Origin: Bacteroidetes bacterium UBA5697
Lineage (GTDB): Bacteria; Bacteroidota; Bacteroidia; B-17B0; Aurantibacillaceae
Assembly: GCA_002420145.1 (NCBI GenBank)
Contig: DIHL01000050.1
Span: forward strand, 1-64,000
Direction: 5' to 3'
Length of the DNA stretch: 64,000 bases
Below, one piece after another: positions 43,401 through 51,898 of the stretch (position 1 is its first letter; every line of letters starts with the position of its first letter). The notes under the pieces were generated by a model, which saw nothing but the letters and a program-made list of their open reading frames with translations, searched no databases and had not been told where the DNA came from. Position numbers and translations under genes: made by a program.

Positions 43401-46400
43401 GAACAAAGATTAACATCCTTTACTGTTACCACATAAACACCCGCTGTTAAAGAATTTGCATTAGCTGTATTGCCTCCACTTGGTGACCAAGAATATGTAT
43501 ATGCTCCAGTTCCTCCTCCAGGAGTAACAACTGCAAATCCATTATTTCCGCCAGCACACGTTACGCTTCCTGTAGAAGAAATGTTTGCTGTTACTTGGGT
43601 TGGTTGTGTAATAACTACTTGTGCACTAGCTGTACAGTTGTTTTGATCTGTTGCTAACACCGTATATGTTCCTGAGCACGCATTTGTTAATGTTTGAGAA
43701 GAAACCGGACTAGGTGTTCCTGTCCAAAAATAACTTACTGCTCCAAACCCATTTGTACTCGAAGCAATTGCTGTTGCATTACATAAACCAAAACAAGTCA
43801 CATTTGTAGAAGTAATACTTGCAGACATTGCTGGTGGGTTTACCAAACTCATACTAGAGGTAACAACACATCCATTTCCATCAGTAACCGTTAATCCATA
43901 ATTTCCTGCTCCTAACGGATTAGAACTTGGTGCTCCGCCACCAGTTGATGTCCAAGCATAAGTATATGGTGCTGTTCCTCCATTTGCTGCCGCTAAACCT
44001 CCTCCATCTAATGATCCAAAACATTTTGGGTTTGTTGGAATAATTGTAACTGTTAATGCTGTTGGCTGAGAAATGGTTACGCTTGTAGAAGCAACACAAC
44101 CTGCCTGATCTGTTGCAGAAACCGTATATACACCCGCACTTAAATTAGTTGCCGTTGGTGTAACAGGACCATGACCCCAGCTATATGTAAATGTCCCTGT
44201 GCCTGATGCTAAAGCCGTCGCTACACCATTATTCCCTCCGTTACAACTAACATTTGTAAAACTTGTAATACTAATAGTTGGTCCTGATAAATTAGGAATG
44301 GTTGCTGCCAATGTTTGAGAACAGTTGTTTGCATCTTGTACATTAATCGTGTATGTTCCTGCCGCCGCATTTGATAATACTGTTGATGTAGAACTCGTAG
44401 ACCAAGTTTGAGTATATGGACTGGATCCTCCAGAAATAGTAACTGTAGCTGATCCGTTTGATTGATTACAATTTGCTGGCGTAACAGATGACGTTAAAGT
44501 AATAGAAGTTGGCTGTGTAACCGTAATACTTTGAGTAATTGAACAACCATTAGCGTCAGTAATATTACAATTATAATTTCCAATTGGCACATTGTTTACT
44601 GTAGAAAGTGTGCTTGGAATTGAAGGCCATAAATAAGTATAAGGCGCTGTACCCCCTGTGCCTGCAGCTAAAACAGTTCCCGTAGAGGTTCCAAAACATT
44701 TAACATTTTGTGAGTTCATAATGGCTGTTAAAACCGGTGGTTGGGTGATTGTAGTGCTTGCAAAAGCTTTACATCCAAAAACATCGGTTATTTCGCAAGT
44801 GTATGAACCTGGACATAAATTTGTAGCGGTGCTGTTTGTTTGCCCTCCTGGTGTCCAAGAATATGTGAATGGTGATGCGCCTCCTGTTGTCATACCAGCC
44901 GTTATCGCACCGTTACAAGCCCCATTACATGTTACATTTGTAAAAGATGTTATTGATGCTGTTCCTCCTGGCGTTAATCCAACCACCGCGGGACTAGTAA
45001 TTATACATCCGTTTCCATCTGTAGCAGTTACTGTATAATTTCCTGCCGCAACACTGTTTGATACCGCAGCCGCACCACCTGTAGGCGACCATGAATAAGT
45101 AATAGATCCTGTTCCTCCTGTTACTGTAGCAGAAGCTACACCGTTAGCTGCCGTACAATTTGCATTTTGTGTAGCTACCTGTATTGCCAAAGCGGTTGGC
45201 TGAGTAATTTGTACTGTTTGCGTTGTTGTACATCCATTTGCATCTCTTATTCCAACAACATATGTTCCAGCAGATTGATTAACGAATGTTGAAGAGCTTT
45301 GATAGGCTCCTCCATTTAAATTATAGGAATACGTTGGAGTTCCTCCTGCTCCAACAACATTAATTGTTCCTGTAGCTGTTCCAAAACATTTTGCTGGAAC
45401 GGAAGATGGCGTTAATGATAATGCCGTTGGTTGAGTTAAAGTAACAGATGTTGTTGTAACACAACCCACTTGATCTTTAACTGTAATATTATACGTCCCC
45501 TGAGGCAATCCAGAAAACTGACCTGTTCCATTTGTTTGAAAAGGTGTTGTTAAAGTATATGTATAAGATGGTCCTGTGCCTCCAACTGGGGTAACAGTAA
45601 AGCTTCCATTAGAACCCCCAAAACAACTAACGTTTACAGAACTTGTTACAGAAGCAGTTGGACTACCTGTATTTAATATATTATATGTAACAGTTAATGT
45701 ACAAGAGTTTGCGTCTTTTATAATCACAGTATGAGATCCTGCGGGCAATGCTGTTGTTGAAGTACCAGCAACAAAAGGTCCTCCATTAAATGAATATTGA
45801 TAAGGAGCCAATCCGCCTGTAACTGTTGTTACAGTTGCCGAACCATTAGCGCTTCCACAACTAGCGTTTGTAGTTGTAATCGTTGCTGAAGCTGGTCCTG
45901 TTGTTCCTGCAATATTAAATGTTGTTGTAAACATACAACCATTTAAATCCCTAACGGTAACTGAGTGGGTGCCTGGTGCCAAATTAGAAGTTAAACTTCC
46001 TGTAGCAACAGCATCAACACTATATGAATATGCGGGTGTACCGCCCGTAACTCCTGTAATATTATACGTTCCATTTGTTAATCCACACCCTGCTGGAGTG
46101 CTTGTTCCAGCAATAGCTGTAGGTCCTGATGTTACTGAAATTGTTACCGTGTTTGTAAACACACATCCATTTGCATCACGAACACCTACTGTATATGTTC
46201 CCGAAGCTAACCCTGTTACTGGCGGACTTGATGAAAACGCACCACCATTCACGTTATATGTATATGGTGCTGTTCCACCTGTTACGGTACCTATTGTAAT
46301 ACTACCTGTGCCTGTTCCACAAACTATATTACTTGGCGTTAATGGCAAGGAATTTGGTCCTGCTGAATTAGATAAAGTCGCGGATACTGTGAATGTGCAA

Positions 46401-47950
46401 CCAAAATTGTTCGTCAAGGTAATCACAGGTGTTCCTGCTCCAAGACCCGTTACTGTTTGTCCTGAAACCGAACCTAAACTACTTGCATAACTTGTTACTG
46501 TTTGTGGGGGAGATCCTGGGGACGTATTTGTTATTACCACAATTCCATTTGATGCTCCGCAATTTGGATTAGTGAAACTTAATACTGCTGACGGCTTTGG
46601 ATTTGTAGAAACAGTTACGGTTTTTGTAACTATACATCCGTTTGCATCAGTAACCGTGATAGAGTATGTTCCTAACGCTAGGCCTGTTGCTGTTGTTCCT
46701 GTTCCTCCACTTGGCTGCCAATTATAGGTATATCCTGGAGTGCCGCCAGAAGCGCTAACAGATGCCGAACTTGTCATCGCGCAGCTTGGAACGCTAACCA
46801 CTGTTGATGTAGGTGGGGCAGTAATCGTTACTATCGTTGATGATGTTGAAACGCATCCTGCATTAGAAACCGTATGTGTTACCGTATAAGTGCCAGGAGT
46901 ACTATAGGTAATTCCTGTTGGGTTAGTACTTGAAGAGGTGGCTGGTGTAGCTCCTCCACCTCCAAAGTTCCAAGAATGAGTTCCTGTAGCTGCTGGAGCA
47001 TTAAAATTAAAACTATTTGGAGTTAAACATTGAACTGCTGGAGTTGGGTCTGATCCTCCTCCTGGAGTATTATTAACTACTGATGTAATACTTGAGTTGG
47101 GACCGCTAGTCACATTAACCACGGTTGTTTGCGTTCCCACCTGTGAACCACATCCACCAGAGGCTGAAACCGTGTACGTTGTGGTAACGGCTGGATTAAC
47201 AGTAATACTTGAACCTGTTGATCCTCCTGGAGACCAAGTGTATGTATTACCTGCAGCACCAGACGCAGTTAATGTAGCAACCTGACTTCCACAAATAGTA
47301 GCTGAATTCACTGAAATTGGATTTGGAATAGGGGTACAACTTACTCCCGCAGAACCAAAGAAATTAAGGGGAACGCTTGAACTTGCCGAACTATAATTTG
47401 AGAAACAAATAATATATTTTTGACCACAGGTTACTGCTAATGGCGGTTCATAATTACTTGCTACACCTCCTGCTGGCAAAGGATTTGCTAATCCTGTTCC
47501 TCCCGTAGAGGACCCGTTCCAATTACAACGAACAGGTGCCTGACCAACATTCATAATTTGATTACATGTTGATGGACCAGCATATGACCACATCGCCCAA
47601 TCATAATAACCTGCTTGTGAGCCGCCAGCACCAAAACTAAATTGTAAACTACCTGATGTTTGAATATTAATAACCATCCAAGTACTATTTAATTCTCCAC
47701 TTAATAAGCAGCCCATATTTGCACTTGCTGGATTTGTTGATGGATTTGAAATGGCACTACCCGCAGGACCAGATGAAGAATTTGGGGTGCCTATTTCATA
47801 AACACTTCCTGTTCCGTTTGGATCAATCTGAAAACCCGCATTACTACAAATATTAATTGCTTGGCTACAATCTCCAGCAGTTACCGCTTGAGAGAGTGTT
47901 TTTTTAGTAAAAAGAAAAATCGAGATGAAAATTAGTGTAAAATATTTCAT
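40430..47950 (-). CDS. Giant SprB-repeat surface protein with T9SS type B sorting domain
   Basis: The 2506-residue protein has a signal peptide (about 1-20, ending TLSQA), an N-terminal globular region (about 25-200) with a CSQAINICSNAGF start, an Ig-like/PKD pair (about 215-380), and then a chain of about 22 SprB-type repeats of some 70-80 residues (about 385-2060). Each repeat has the pattern C-x-G-x-x-N/D-G ... GG-x-x-P-Y-x-Y-x-W ... G-x-Y-x-V-x-V-x-D-x-x-G-C. A further Ig-like array, two PKD domains (about 2243-2408) and the type B CTD (about 2409-2506; YIPNAFSPDGNGVNDVFQ, FDRWGENIF) follow. It is SprB-like: SprB is a mobile gliding adhesin of flavobacteria. Whether this protein serves gliding or adhesion only cannot be told. 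No sprC/sprD/sprF genes adjoin it. Confidence 0.93.
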   Translation of the reverse strand: MKYFTLIFISIFLFTKKTLSQAVTAGDCSQAINICSNAGFQIDPNGTGSVYEIGTPNSSSGPAGSAISNPSTNPASANMGCLLSGELNSTWMVINIQTSGSLQFSFGAGGSQAGYYDWAMWSYAGPSTCNQIMNVGQAPVRCNWNGSSTGGTGLANPLPAGGVASNYEPPLAVTCGQKYIICFSNYSSASSSVPLNFFGSAGVSCTPIPNPISVNSATICGSQVATLTASGAAGNTYTWSPGGSTGSSITVNPAVTTTYTVSASGGCGSQVGTQTTVVNVTSGPNSSITSVVNNTPGGGSDPTPAVQCLTPNSFNFNAPAATGTHSWNFGGGGATPATSSSTNPTGITYSTPGTYTVTHTVSNAGCVSTSSTIVTITAPPTSTVVSVPSCAMTSSASVSASGGTPGYTYNWQPSGGTGTTATGLALGTYSITVTDANGCIVTKTVTVSTNPKPSAVLSFTNPNCGASNGIVVITNTSPGSPPQTVTSYASSLGSVSGQTVTGLGAGTPVITLTNNFGCTFTVSATLSNSAGPNSLPLTPSNIVCGTGTGSITIGTVTGGTAPYTYNVNGGAFSSSPPVTGLASGTYTVGVRDANGCVFTNTVTISVTSGPTAIAGTSTPAGCGLTNGTYNITGVTGGTPAYSYSVDAVATGSLTSNLAPGTHSVTVRDLNGCMFTTTFNIAGTTGPASATITTTNASCGSANGSATVTTVTGGLAPYQYSFNGGPFVAGTSTTALPAGSHTVIIKDANSCTLTVTYNILNTGSPTASVTSSVNVSCFGGSNGSFTVTPVGGTGPSYTYTLTTPFQTNGTGQFSGLPQGTYNITVKDQVGCVTTTSVTLTQPTALSLTPSSVPAKCFGTATGTINVVGAGGTPTYSYNLNGGAYQSSSTFVNQSAGTYVVGIRDANGCTTTQTVQITQPTALAIQVATQNANCTAANGVASATVTGGTGSITYSWSPTGGAAAVSNSVAAGNYTVTATDGNGCIITSPAVVGLTPGGTASITSFTNVTCNGACNGAITAGMTTGGASPFTYSWTPGGQTNSTATNLCPGSYTCEITDVFGCKAFASTTITQPPVLTAIMNSQNVKCFGTSTGTVLAAGTGGTAPYTYLWPSIPSTLSTVNNVPIGNYNCNITDANGCSITQSITVTQPTSITLTSSVTPANCNQSNGSATVTISGGSSPYTQTWSTSSTSTVLSNAAAGTYTINVQDANNCSQTLAATIPNLSGPTISITSFTNVSCNGGNNGVATALASGTGTFTYSWGHGPVTPTATNLSAGVYTVSATDQAGCVASTSVTISQPTALTVTIIPTNPKCFGSLDGGGLAAANGGTAPYTYAWTSTGGGAPSSNPLGAGNYGLTVTDGNGCVVTSSMSLVNPPAMSASITSTNVTCFGLCNATAIASSTNGFGAVSYFWTGTPSPVSSQTLTNACSGTYTVLATDQNNCTASAQVVITQPTQVTANISSTGSVTCAGGNNGFAVVTPGGGTGAYTYSWSPSGGNTANANSLTAGVYVVTVKDVNLCSATATATILQPTPLATTLTTTNVKCNGVCDGTANIAFSGGAGTTTFLWQPGLQSGNSVSNLCVGNHTVIITSNGTCTTSLTFTLTEPAALTAVASATNSNCGQANGRVCVVVGGGTAPYTNIWSNGVTTLCSNNIVAGAYTHTVTDFNGCTAVATGLVNDIAGPVVSILNSTPVKCFSGMDGTATATITGGVTPYSISWSGAQAAPNTTTNPVNFGAGAHAINVTDAAGCVGTASVNITEPTQLVSAIGSFTNVTCNGLSNGGATMLVNGGTAPYNYTWTPGAQTSSVLVNVTANTYTGNVSDANGCLTSQQVTITQPQAMVLTASSFTNITCFGANNGQISTTIQGGTPGYSYNWTPTVSSPGGVVTGLAPASYTLTAVDQNSCSINASFNITEPAVLTSTYTSLPATCGLSNGSATVTVGGGTPTYNVVWNTTPIATGTVVSNMSPGTGWTATITDAKGCSITQTVGIANPPPPSISGFSVTPPSCFGLTNGNITINYTSGTAPYTVIWSNPISQTVTTSAFSQSVTGVSAGVYTATLTDSYGCATSQPVNVTQPGMLVLIVNPNPTICFGQSTQLSASGQSGSPAYSYTWSPNPFVGSGPHTVNPTITTTYTVAVSDVNGCSPSPKVITVNVTPQLTAIGTTTTLCHGQSTTLAPTITSAGNGGPYSYVWSPVTGSTNTISVLGSAPTVATTNTFAVTIDDGCTIPSATAIFTVNVNPVPVIDFVATPTVGCSPLTLTLTGTSNGANDTFAWYDVGNGIQGNNVVITINDPGFHTLSLFVTNPLTGCTNDIRKTNYIEVYPQPIASFYADPSATSILDPNINFINTSQGATSYYWDFGDPAAVNGSNFSTVTNPSHSYTFVGPYSVHLIATSLKGCKDTAKIVVEITPDFAVYIPNAFSPDGNGVNDVFQPMGVGIDEENYRMDVFDRWGENIFTSNNFRKGWDGSVKGNSKTAPQGVYTYKILIRDTKGNKHPYVGHVTVIRENQQ

Positions 47951-47975
47951 GATATTGTTTTTAGTGTGGTATAAA

Positions 47976-48473
47976 CTATCTAGTTATAAGATTTCTTAAT
48001 GAAGGGAAAATCTGATCTTTTGAAATATTAAAATACTGAACCGAACCATTTTTATTAAGCACGATATTATTTTTTGGATTAGAAGAGTTAAAGGCTGATT
48101 GAATACATTCTATAAGATTAGCGTCTGCATAAACAACTGAAGAATCAATGCTGTCTTTTCCTATCGCAAAGGTTCTAACCTGTTCATCAGAATCTAAATT
48201 AAGGCTAATAAACACTGTTCCTTTTTCACCATCTTTTAGTTTGGCTCGTTCGTATATTTTATAAACCCTATACGCTTCTTTATTTATTTCTCTACTTTCT
48301 GCATCCGTGCTTTTCCAAACTGAAATAAAAACAAGCTTGTCATTAAAATCAACTGCGGGGTTAATTTTAGTAATTGCTTTTTTCAGAGAATCAAGCTTTT
48401 GAGAATCGGTTTGAGCGTTTATATTTGAGAAGACCGAAAATAAAAATAGGACTGTTGTTAAAATAGTTTTCAT
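47976..48473 (-). CDS. Small exported protein, thioredoxin-like fold without the Cys pair
   Basis: The 165-residue protein has a signal peptide (about 1-20, ending NINAQ). The rest has a thioredoxin-like order: KLVFISVWKSTDAESREINKEAYRVY (about 45-70) where a TlpA-type protein would have WxxxCxxC, then VFISLNLDSDEQV, then NNIVLNKNGSVQYFNI near residue 135-150. There is only one Cys in the mature part. So it may be a redox-inactive, structural relative. It directly precedes the giant SprB-repeat gene on the same strand (25 bp gap), which makes co-transcription likely. The fold is inferred from pattern, not proven. Confidence 0.6.
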   Translation of the reverse strand: MKTILTTVLFLFSVFSNINAQTDSQKLDSLKKAITKINPAVDFNDKLVFISVWKSTDAESREINKEAYRVYKIYERAKLKDGEKGTVFISLNLDSDEQVRTFAIGKDSIDSSVVYADANLIECIQSAFNSSNPKNNIVLNKNGSVQYFNISKDQIFPSLRNLITR

Positions 48474-48700
48474 TTTTAATTCTGTTTAGTTGTTAAGTAA
48501 ATGTAGTAGAGTTTTAGTTATTTAAAGAAAAGTTCCCTAACCTAAACCCATATTTTACTCATTTACAGCCCAGTAACAAAACACGAGTGTTTTTTTAGAG
48601 GGAATAGGAAAATCAGACCTACTATTCTATTTATAGTTGTTTTTTGGGAAACGATGGCGCTATTCAGAAAGATAGTTACTAAAATTTAATTAGTACGGTT

Positions 48701-50194
48701 TTAAATTTCTTTTCGCATTCGAGCTACTGGAATATCTAATTGCTCTCTATATTTTGCAACGGTACGGCGAGCAATATTGTATTTTTTTTCTTTCAAAATT
48801 TCACACAAAGCATCATCCGTTAAAGGTTTCTTTTTATCTTCATTAGCAATACATTCTTGCAGGATTTTTTTAACTTCTCTGGTGCTTACCTCTTCTCCGC
48901 CATCTGTACTTAATGATTCTGAAAAAAATGTTTTTAATAAAAAGGTGCCATAAGGCGTTTGCACATATTTACTGTTAGCTACACGTGAAACCGTAGAAAT
49001 ATCTAAGCCTACTTTATCAGCAATATCTTTTAAAATCATTGGCTTCAATTTCGATTCATCGCCGCTTGCAAAATACTCTTGCTGATATTCCATGATGGCA
49101 TGCATTGATACTAACATGGTTTGATGACGCTGTTGCAAAGCTTCTATAAACCATTGAGCTGATTCTATTTTTCCTTTAACAAAAGAACTTGCTTCTTTAA
49201 TCGACTTTTCTTTTGCACGAGAATACTCTTTGAGCATTTCTATATAATCATTGCTGATTTTTAATTCAGGTAAATTTCTTTGATTGATGCTTAACTCTGC
49301 TACGCCATCATTTACACTAATGTTAAAATCAGGAACAACTTCCGACATTTGTCCTTTATTATCTCCTTCCGAATTTCCTGGACGAGGGTTTAAATGTGTA
49401 ATCTCCGCAATCACCTCTTTTAAATCTTCGTCTTCAATATTTAATTTACGAATAATTTTATCGTAATGTTTTTTAGAAAACTCATCCATCATGGTTTTTA
49501 CAACCTCAATAGCTAAATGAGTTTCTTTGGCTTTAATAGGTTTTCGTTCTAGTTGAATCAACAAACATTCTTGTAATGTTCTGGCGCCAACACCCGCTGG
49601 ATCAAACTCCTGAATAGTTTTTAAAACTTCTTCTAATTCTTCTTTTGTTGCTTGGGTATTTTGCGAAAACGCTAAATCATCTACAATCAACTCTAAATCT
49701 CGTCGAATGTATCCGTCTTCATCAATACAACCAATTAAATATAACCCTATAGCAAATTGTTTTTCTGTTAAGTCTCTTAACCCTAATTGTTCTTCTAACT
49801 GAGAATGGAAATCAGGGCCTTCCACTACAACCGATTGAAATACCTCATCATCAGCACTACGATTTGAGATTTCATATTTATAGGCATCTAAATCACCCGC
49901 GTCCATATAATCTTCTAACTCATACCCATCATCAATTTTATCAACTTCTTTTTCTTTCTCGTCAAAATCACTTGAGTCGTCATTGTCAGAACCATCTACC
50001 TCGTCATATTCGTTTTCAACTTCCTCTCCATCTAATTCATTGTTATCTTCTTCTAAAGCAGGATTTAACTCTAGCTCTTCTTTTATTCTTTGTTCTAAAG
50101 CAACAGTAGGCAACTGCAACAATTTCATTAACTGAATTTGTTGCGGCGAAAGTTTTTGTAATAACTTTAAGTGCTGTGTTTGCTTTAATGCCAT
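48701..50194 (-). CDS. rpoN: RNA polymerase sigma-54 factor RpoN
   Basis: I start at the ATG at 50194 (MALKQTQHLKLLQKLSPQQI); an in-frame TTG 12 bases earlier lies in the promoter box. The 497-residue protein has the Gln/Leu-rich region I (about 1-45), an acidic region II, the core-binding domain and the C-terminal DNA-binding part with the RpoN box at ARRTVAKYREQLDIPVA (about 476-492). Sigma-54 directs activator-dependent transcription. No enhancer-binding protein gene is in the window. The terminator of the upstream DUF420 gene overlaps its promoter region. Confidence 0.96.
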   Translation of the reverse strand: MALKQTQHLKLLQKLSPQQIQLMKLLQLPTVALEQRIKEELELNPALEEDNNELDGEEVENEYDEVDGSDNDDSSDFDEKEKEVDKIDDGYELEDYMDAGDLDAYKYEISNRSADDEVFQSVVVEGPDFHSQLEEQLGLRDLTEKQFAIGLYLIGCIDEDGYIRRDLELIVDDLAFSQNTQATKEELEEVLKTIQEFDPAGVGARTLQECLLIQLERKPIKAKETHLAIEVVKTMMDEFSKKHYDKIIRKLNIEDEDLKEVIAEITHLNPRPGNSEGDNKGQMSEVVPDFNISVNDGVAELSINQRNLPELKISNDYIEMLKEYSRAKEKSIKEASSFVKGKIESAQWFIEALQQRHQTMLVSMHAIMEYQQEYFASGDESKLKPMILKDIADKVGLDISTVSRVANSKYVQTPYGTFLLKTFFSESLSTDGGEEVSTREVKKILQECIANEDKKKPLTDDALCEILKEKKYNIARRTVAKYREQLDIPVARMRKEI

Positions 50195-50203
50195 AATGTT
50201 TAG

Positions 50204-50211
50204 CAAATATA
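50204..50211 (-). promoter_or_regulatory. -7 promoter box of rpoN
   Basis: The minus strand reads TATATTTG, nine bases before the ATG, so the transcript would have a very short leader. No good -33 element is visible. Confidence 0.45.
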
Positions 50212-50216
50212 CAAAA

Positions 50217-50241
50217 GAGCCCCGAATATTTTTCGAGGCTC
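50217..50241 (-). terminator. Terminator between the DUF420 gene and rpoN
   Basis: GAGCCcCGAA pairs with TTCGaGGCTC, with one mismatch, followed on the minus strand by TTTTG. It lies just after the DUF420 stop codon (50264). Confidence 0.6.
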
Positions 50242-50263
50242 AATAAATTATATGAACTAATCT

Positions 50264-50863
50264 TTAATAATTATAATAAGGTGAAATTAAAGCATAAACC
50301 ACCACGCCAGTTAATGTAACATATAACCAAATTGGATAGCTAAAACGAGTAATTTTTTTGTGTTTTACTCTATCATCTTTTAAGGCATAATAAAATGACA
50401 ATAAAATCATTGGCAATACTATAACGGCTAAAAAAATATGACTTAATAAAATCACTAAATAGATTGGTCTTATTCCTGAAACTGCCACTAATTCCATTTC
50501 TTCAAGAACACCATTATGATCAACATCTCCAAATTTTGTATCTGGAATAAAATAGTGAGCTGTCACATAAGAAATCAAAAACAAACTCGATAATAAAAAA
50601 GCTGTTAGATTTAGTTTTTTATGTAATTCGATGTTTCTTTTTTTAATTGCCCATAGCGAGGCGATTAATAGTACAGAACAAGAGCCATTTAAAAACGCAT
50701 TTAATAAGGGTAATTTATAAATAAAACTAGGGAATGTGTCGGGAACGGGGATTAGTTTTTGATTTAAAACAACAACAACAACACATATTAATGCGCTTAC
50801 GGCTAATACAATTTTAAATACCGTTTTATCGTTTTGTTTTTTTAATACTGATTCTGTGCTCAT
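50264..50863 (-). CDS. DUF420 family membrane protein with EF-hand-like loop
   Basis: The 199-residue protein has about five membrane helices and matches DUF420 (YozB-like): the segments PSFIYKLPLLNAFLNGSCSV, SYVTAHYFIPDTKFGD, RPIYLVILLSHIFLAVIVLP and SYPIWLYVTLTGVVVYALI are typical. DUF420 proteins are linked to cytochrome oxidase assembly in several bacteria. Between helices 3 and 4 there is DVDHNGVLEEMEL (about 114-126), which matches an EF-hand calcium loop (D1, D3, N5, G6, E12). The gene is 3 bp after the dehydratase gene and precedes rpoN. It does not obviously belong to the lipid/pigment block. Confidence 0.82.
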   Translation of the reverse strand: MSTESVLKKQNDKTVFKIVLAVSALICVVVVVLNQKLIPVPDTFPSFIYKLPLLNAFLNGSCSVLLIASLWAIKKRNIELHKKLNLTAFLLSSLFLISYVTAHYFIPDTKFGDVDHNGVLEEMELVAVSGIRPIYLVILLSHIFLAVIVLPMILLSFYYALKDDRVKHKKITRFSYPIWLYVTLTGVVVYALISPYYNY

Positions 50864-50865
50864 AT

Positions 50866-51246
50866 TTAATTTTGTGTGAAAGATCCTTTAAATTTTGTAA
50901 AAATAGTGTTTTCGAAAAACAATTTTGCATCTACAAGATATTGATTATTCTCTTGCTTATATGTGATTTCAATATTTACTTTAGGGTGTTGAGTGGGAAC
51001 AATCATTCCTGTAAACTTAATGTTGTTGCCTTTGGTAAGAGTTAGGTCGTTTTTAATTTCATCCTGTAATAACTCTTTGATGATTTGTGTTTGGCACACA
51101 CCAGGAACAACTGGCATTTGCTCAAAATGACCCTTAAAAATAGCGTGAGATAAATTTAAGTTTATTATTACATCTATTGTTGATTCGTTTGTTTTAACGC
51201 ATGACTCAATAGTATAAAAATCATTTAATAAAAAACTGTTACTCAT
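50866..51246 (-). CDS. FabA/FabZ-like hotdog-fold dehydratase
   Basis: The 126-residue protein has the hotdog dehydratase pattern HAIFKGHFEQMPVVPGVCQT (about 34-53): the catalytic His in GHF and the PVVPGV segment of FabA/FabZ. It probably dehydrates 3-hydroxyacyl-ACP or binds such a group. It lies 1 bp after a lipoprotein gene in a block with LolA and a thioesterase, an arrangement seen in flexirubin/aryl-polyene gene clusters. The catalytic acid (Glu in FabZ) is not clear from sequence, so activity is uncertain. Confidence 0.82.
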   Translation of the reverse strand: MSNSFLLNDFYTIESCVKTNESTIDVIINLNLSHAIFKGHFEQMPVVPGVCQTQIIKELLQDEIKNDLTLTKGNNIKFTGMIVPTQHPKVNIEITYKQENNQYLVDAKLFFENTIFTKFKGSFTQN

Positions 51247-51247
51247 G

Positions 51248-51898
51248 TTATTCTTCTATTCTATTAAGTTCAATTTTAATTTTCACTAAGCCAAATTGTG
51301 TGCTCTTTATGTGTGAATATACTTTTTTTTCGGGATCAAATGTATAGTTTATAAAGCGGTTTTTTTTATTTTTAATAAAAATTTGTTGGGATGAAATGCC
51401 ATTTGCTGTGTCAGCAATAATATACCTATGTTTTTCTCCCTCTATATCATAATATGATTTAATATTTTTATTAGTCAATAAACCCGCATGTCTATTAAAA
51501 ACATCTAACAGCAACATTTGCTTAAACCCTGTTTTTAGGGATTTAATAAGCGATTCTTTATTTAATGGTTCAAACACATAAACAGCATTCATCTCATTGT
51601 TTTTCCACTCAAAATCAAACATTTTCATGCCTATTTCGGTTACAAAAACAATGTGTGTACTTAATGAATCTGTTTTTTTAACGATGATAATTCCGGTTAA
51701 ATGATTTTTTAAAACATCGATGGATGCTTTGAATTTAGAGGCTTTGTTTTCGAATAAAACAGCGGGAAAGGTTTTTTCTGTAATAACAACACGATCACAA
51801 GATGAAGCGTGTTTGAATTTGGAAATGCGACAAGAAACAAAGAGTACACAAATACAAATGCTACTTAATAATAAATATGGTTTCAGCAACTGGAGCAT
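51248..51898 (-). CDS. Lipoprotein, DUF3261/LolB-like by context
   Basis: The 216-residue protein has a lipoprotein signal (PYLLLSSICICVLFVSC; Cys about residue 23). The body has alternating beta-type and charged segments (VITEKTFPAVLFENKASKF, IVFVTEIGMKMFDFEW). In aryl-polyene and flexirubin clusters a lipoprotein sits beside LolA, and the size and place fit; sequence identity to a named family was not established. It overlaps the end of the LolA-like gene by 38 bp, implying translational coupling. Confidence 0.65.
   Translation of the reverse strand: MLQLLKPYLLLSSICICVLFVSCRISKFKHASSCDRVVITEKTFPAVLFENKASKFKASIDVLKNHLTGIIIVKKTDSLSTHIVFVTEIGMKMFDFEWKNNEMNAVYVFEPLNKESLIKSLKTGFKQMLLLDVFNRHAGLLTNKNIKSYYDIEGEKHRYIIADTANGISSQQIFIKNKKNRFINYTFDPEKKVYSHIKSTQFGLVKIKIELNRIEE

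Noticed and set aside
45969..46490. Long open frame on the plus strand inside the giant adhesin gene (and similar ones at 44658-45038 and 41118-41456)
   Set aside because: It is antisense to the repeat array. The Pro/Val-rich product follows from the Gly/Thr-rich repeats on the other strand, with no own start signal or homology.
41500..46800. Repeated DNA in this stretch as a possible CRISPR or tandem-repeat locus
   Set aside because: The repetition is at protein level (SprB-type repeats of about 75 codons); DNA units are diverged and no fixed spacers occur.
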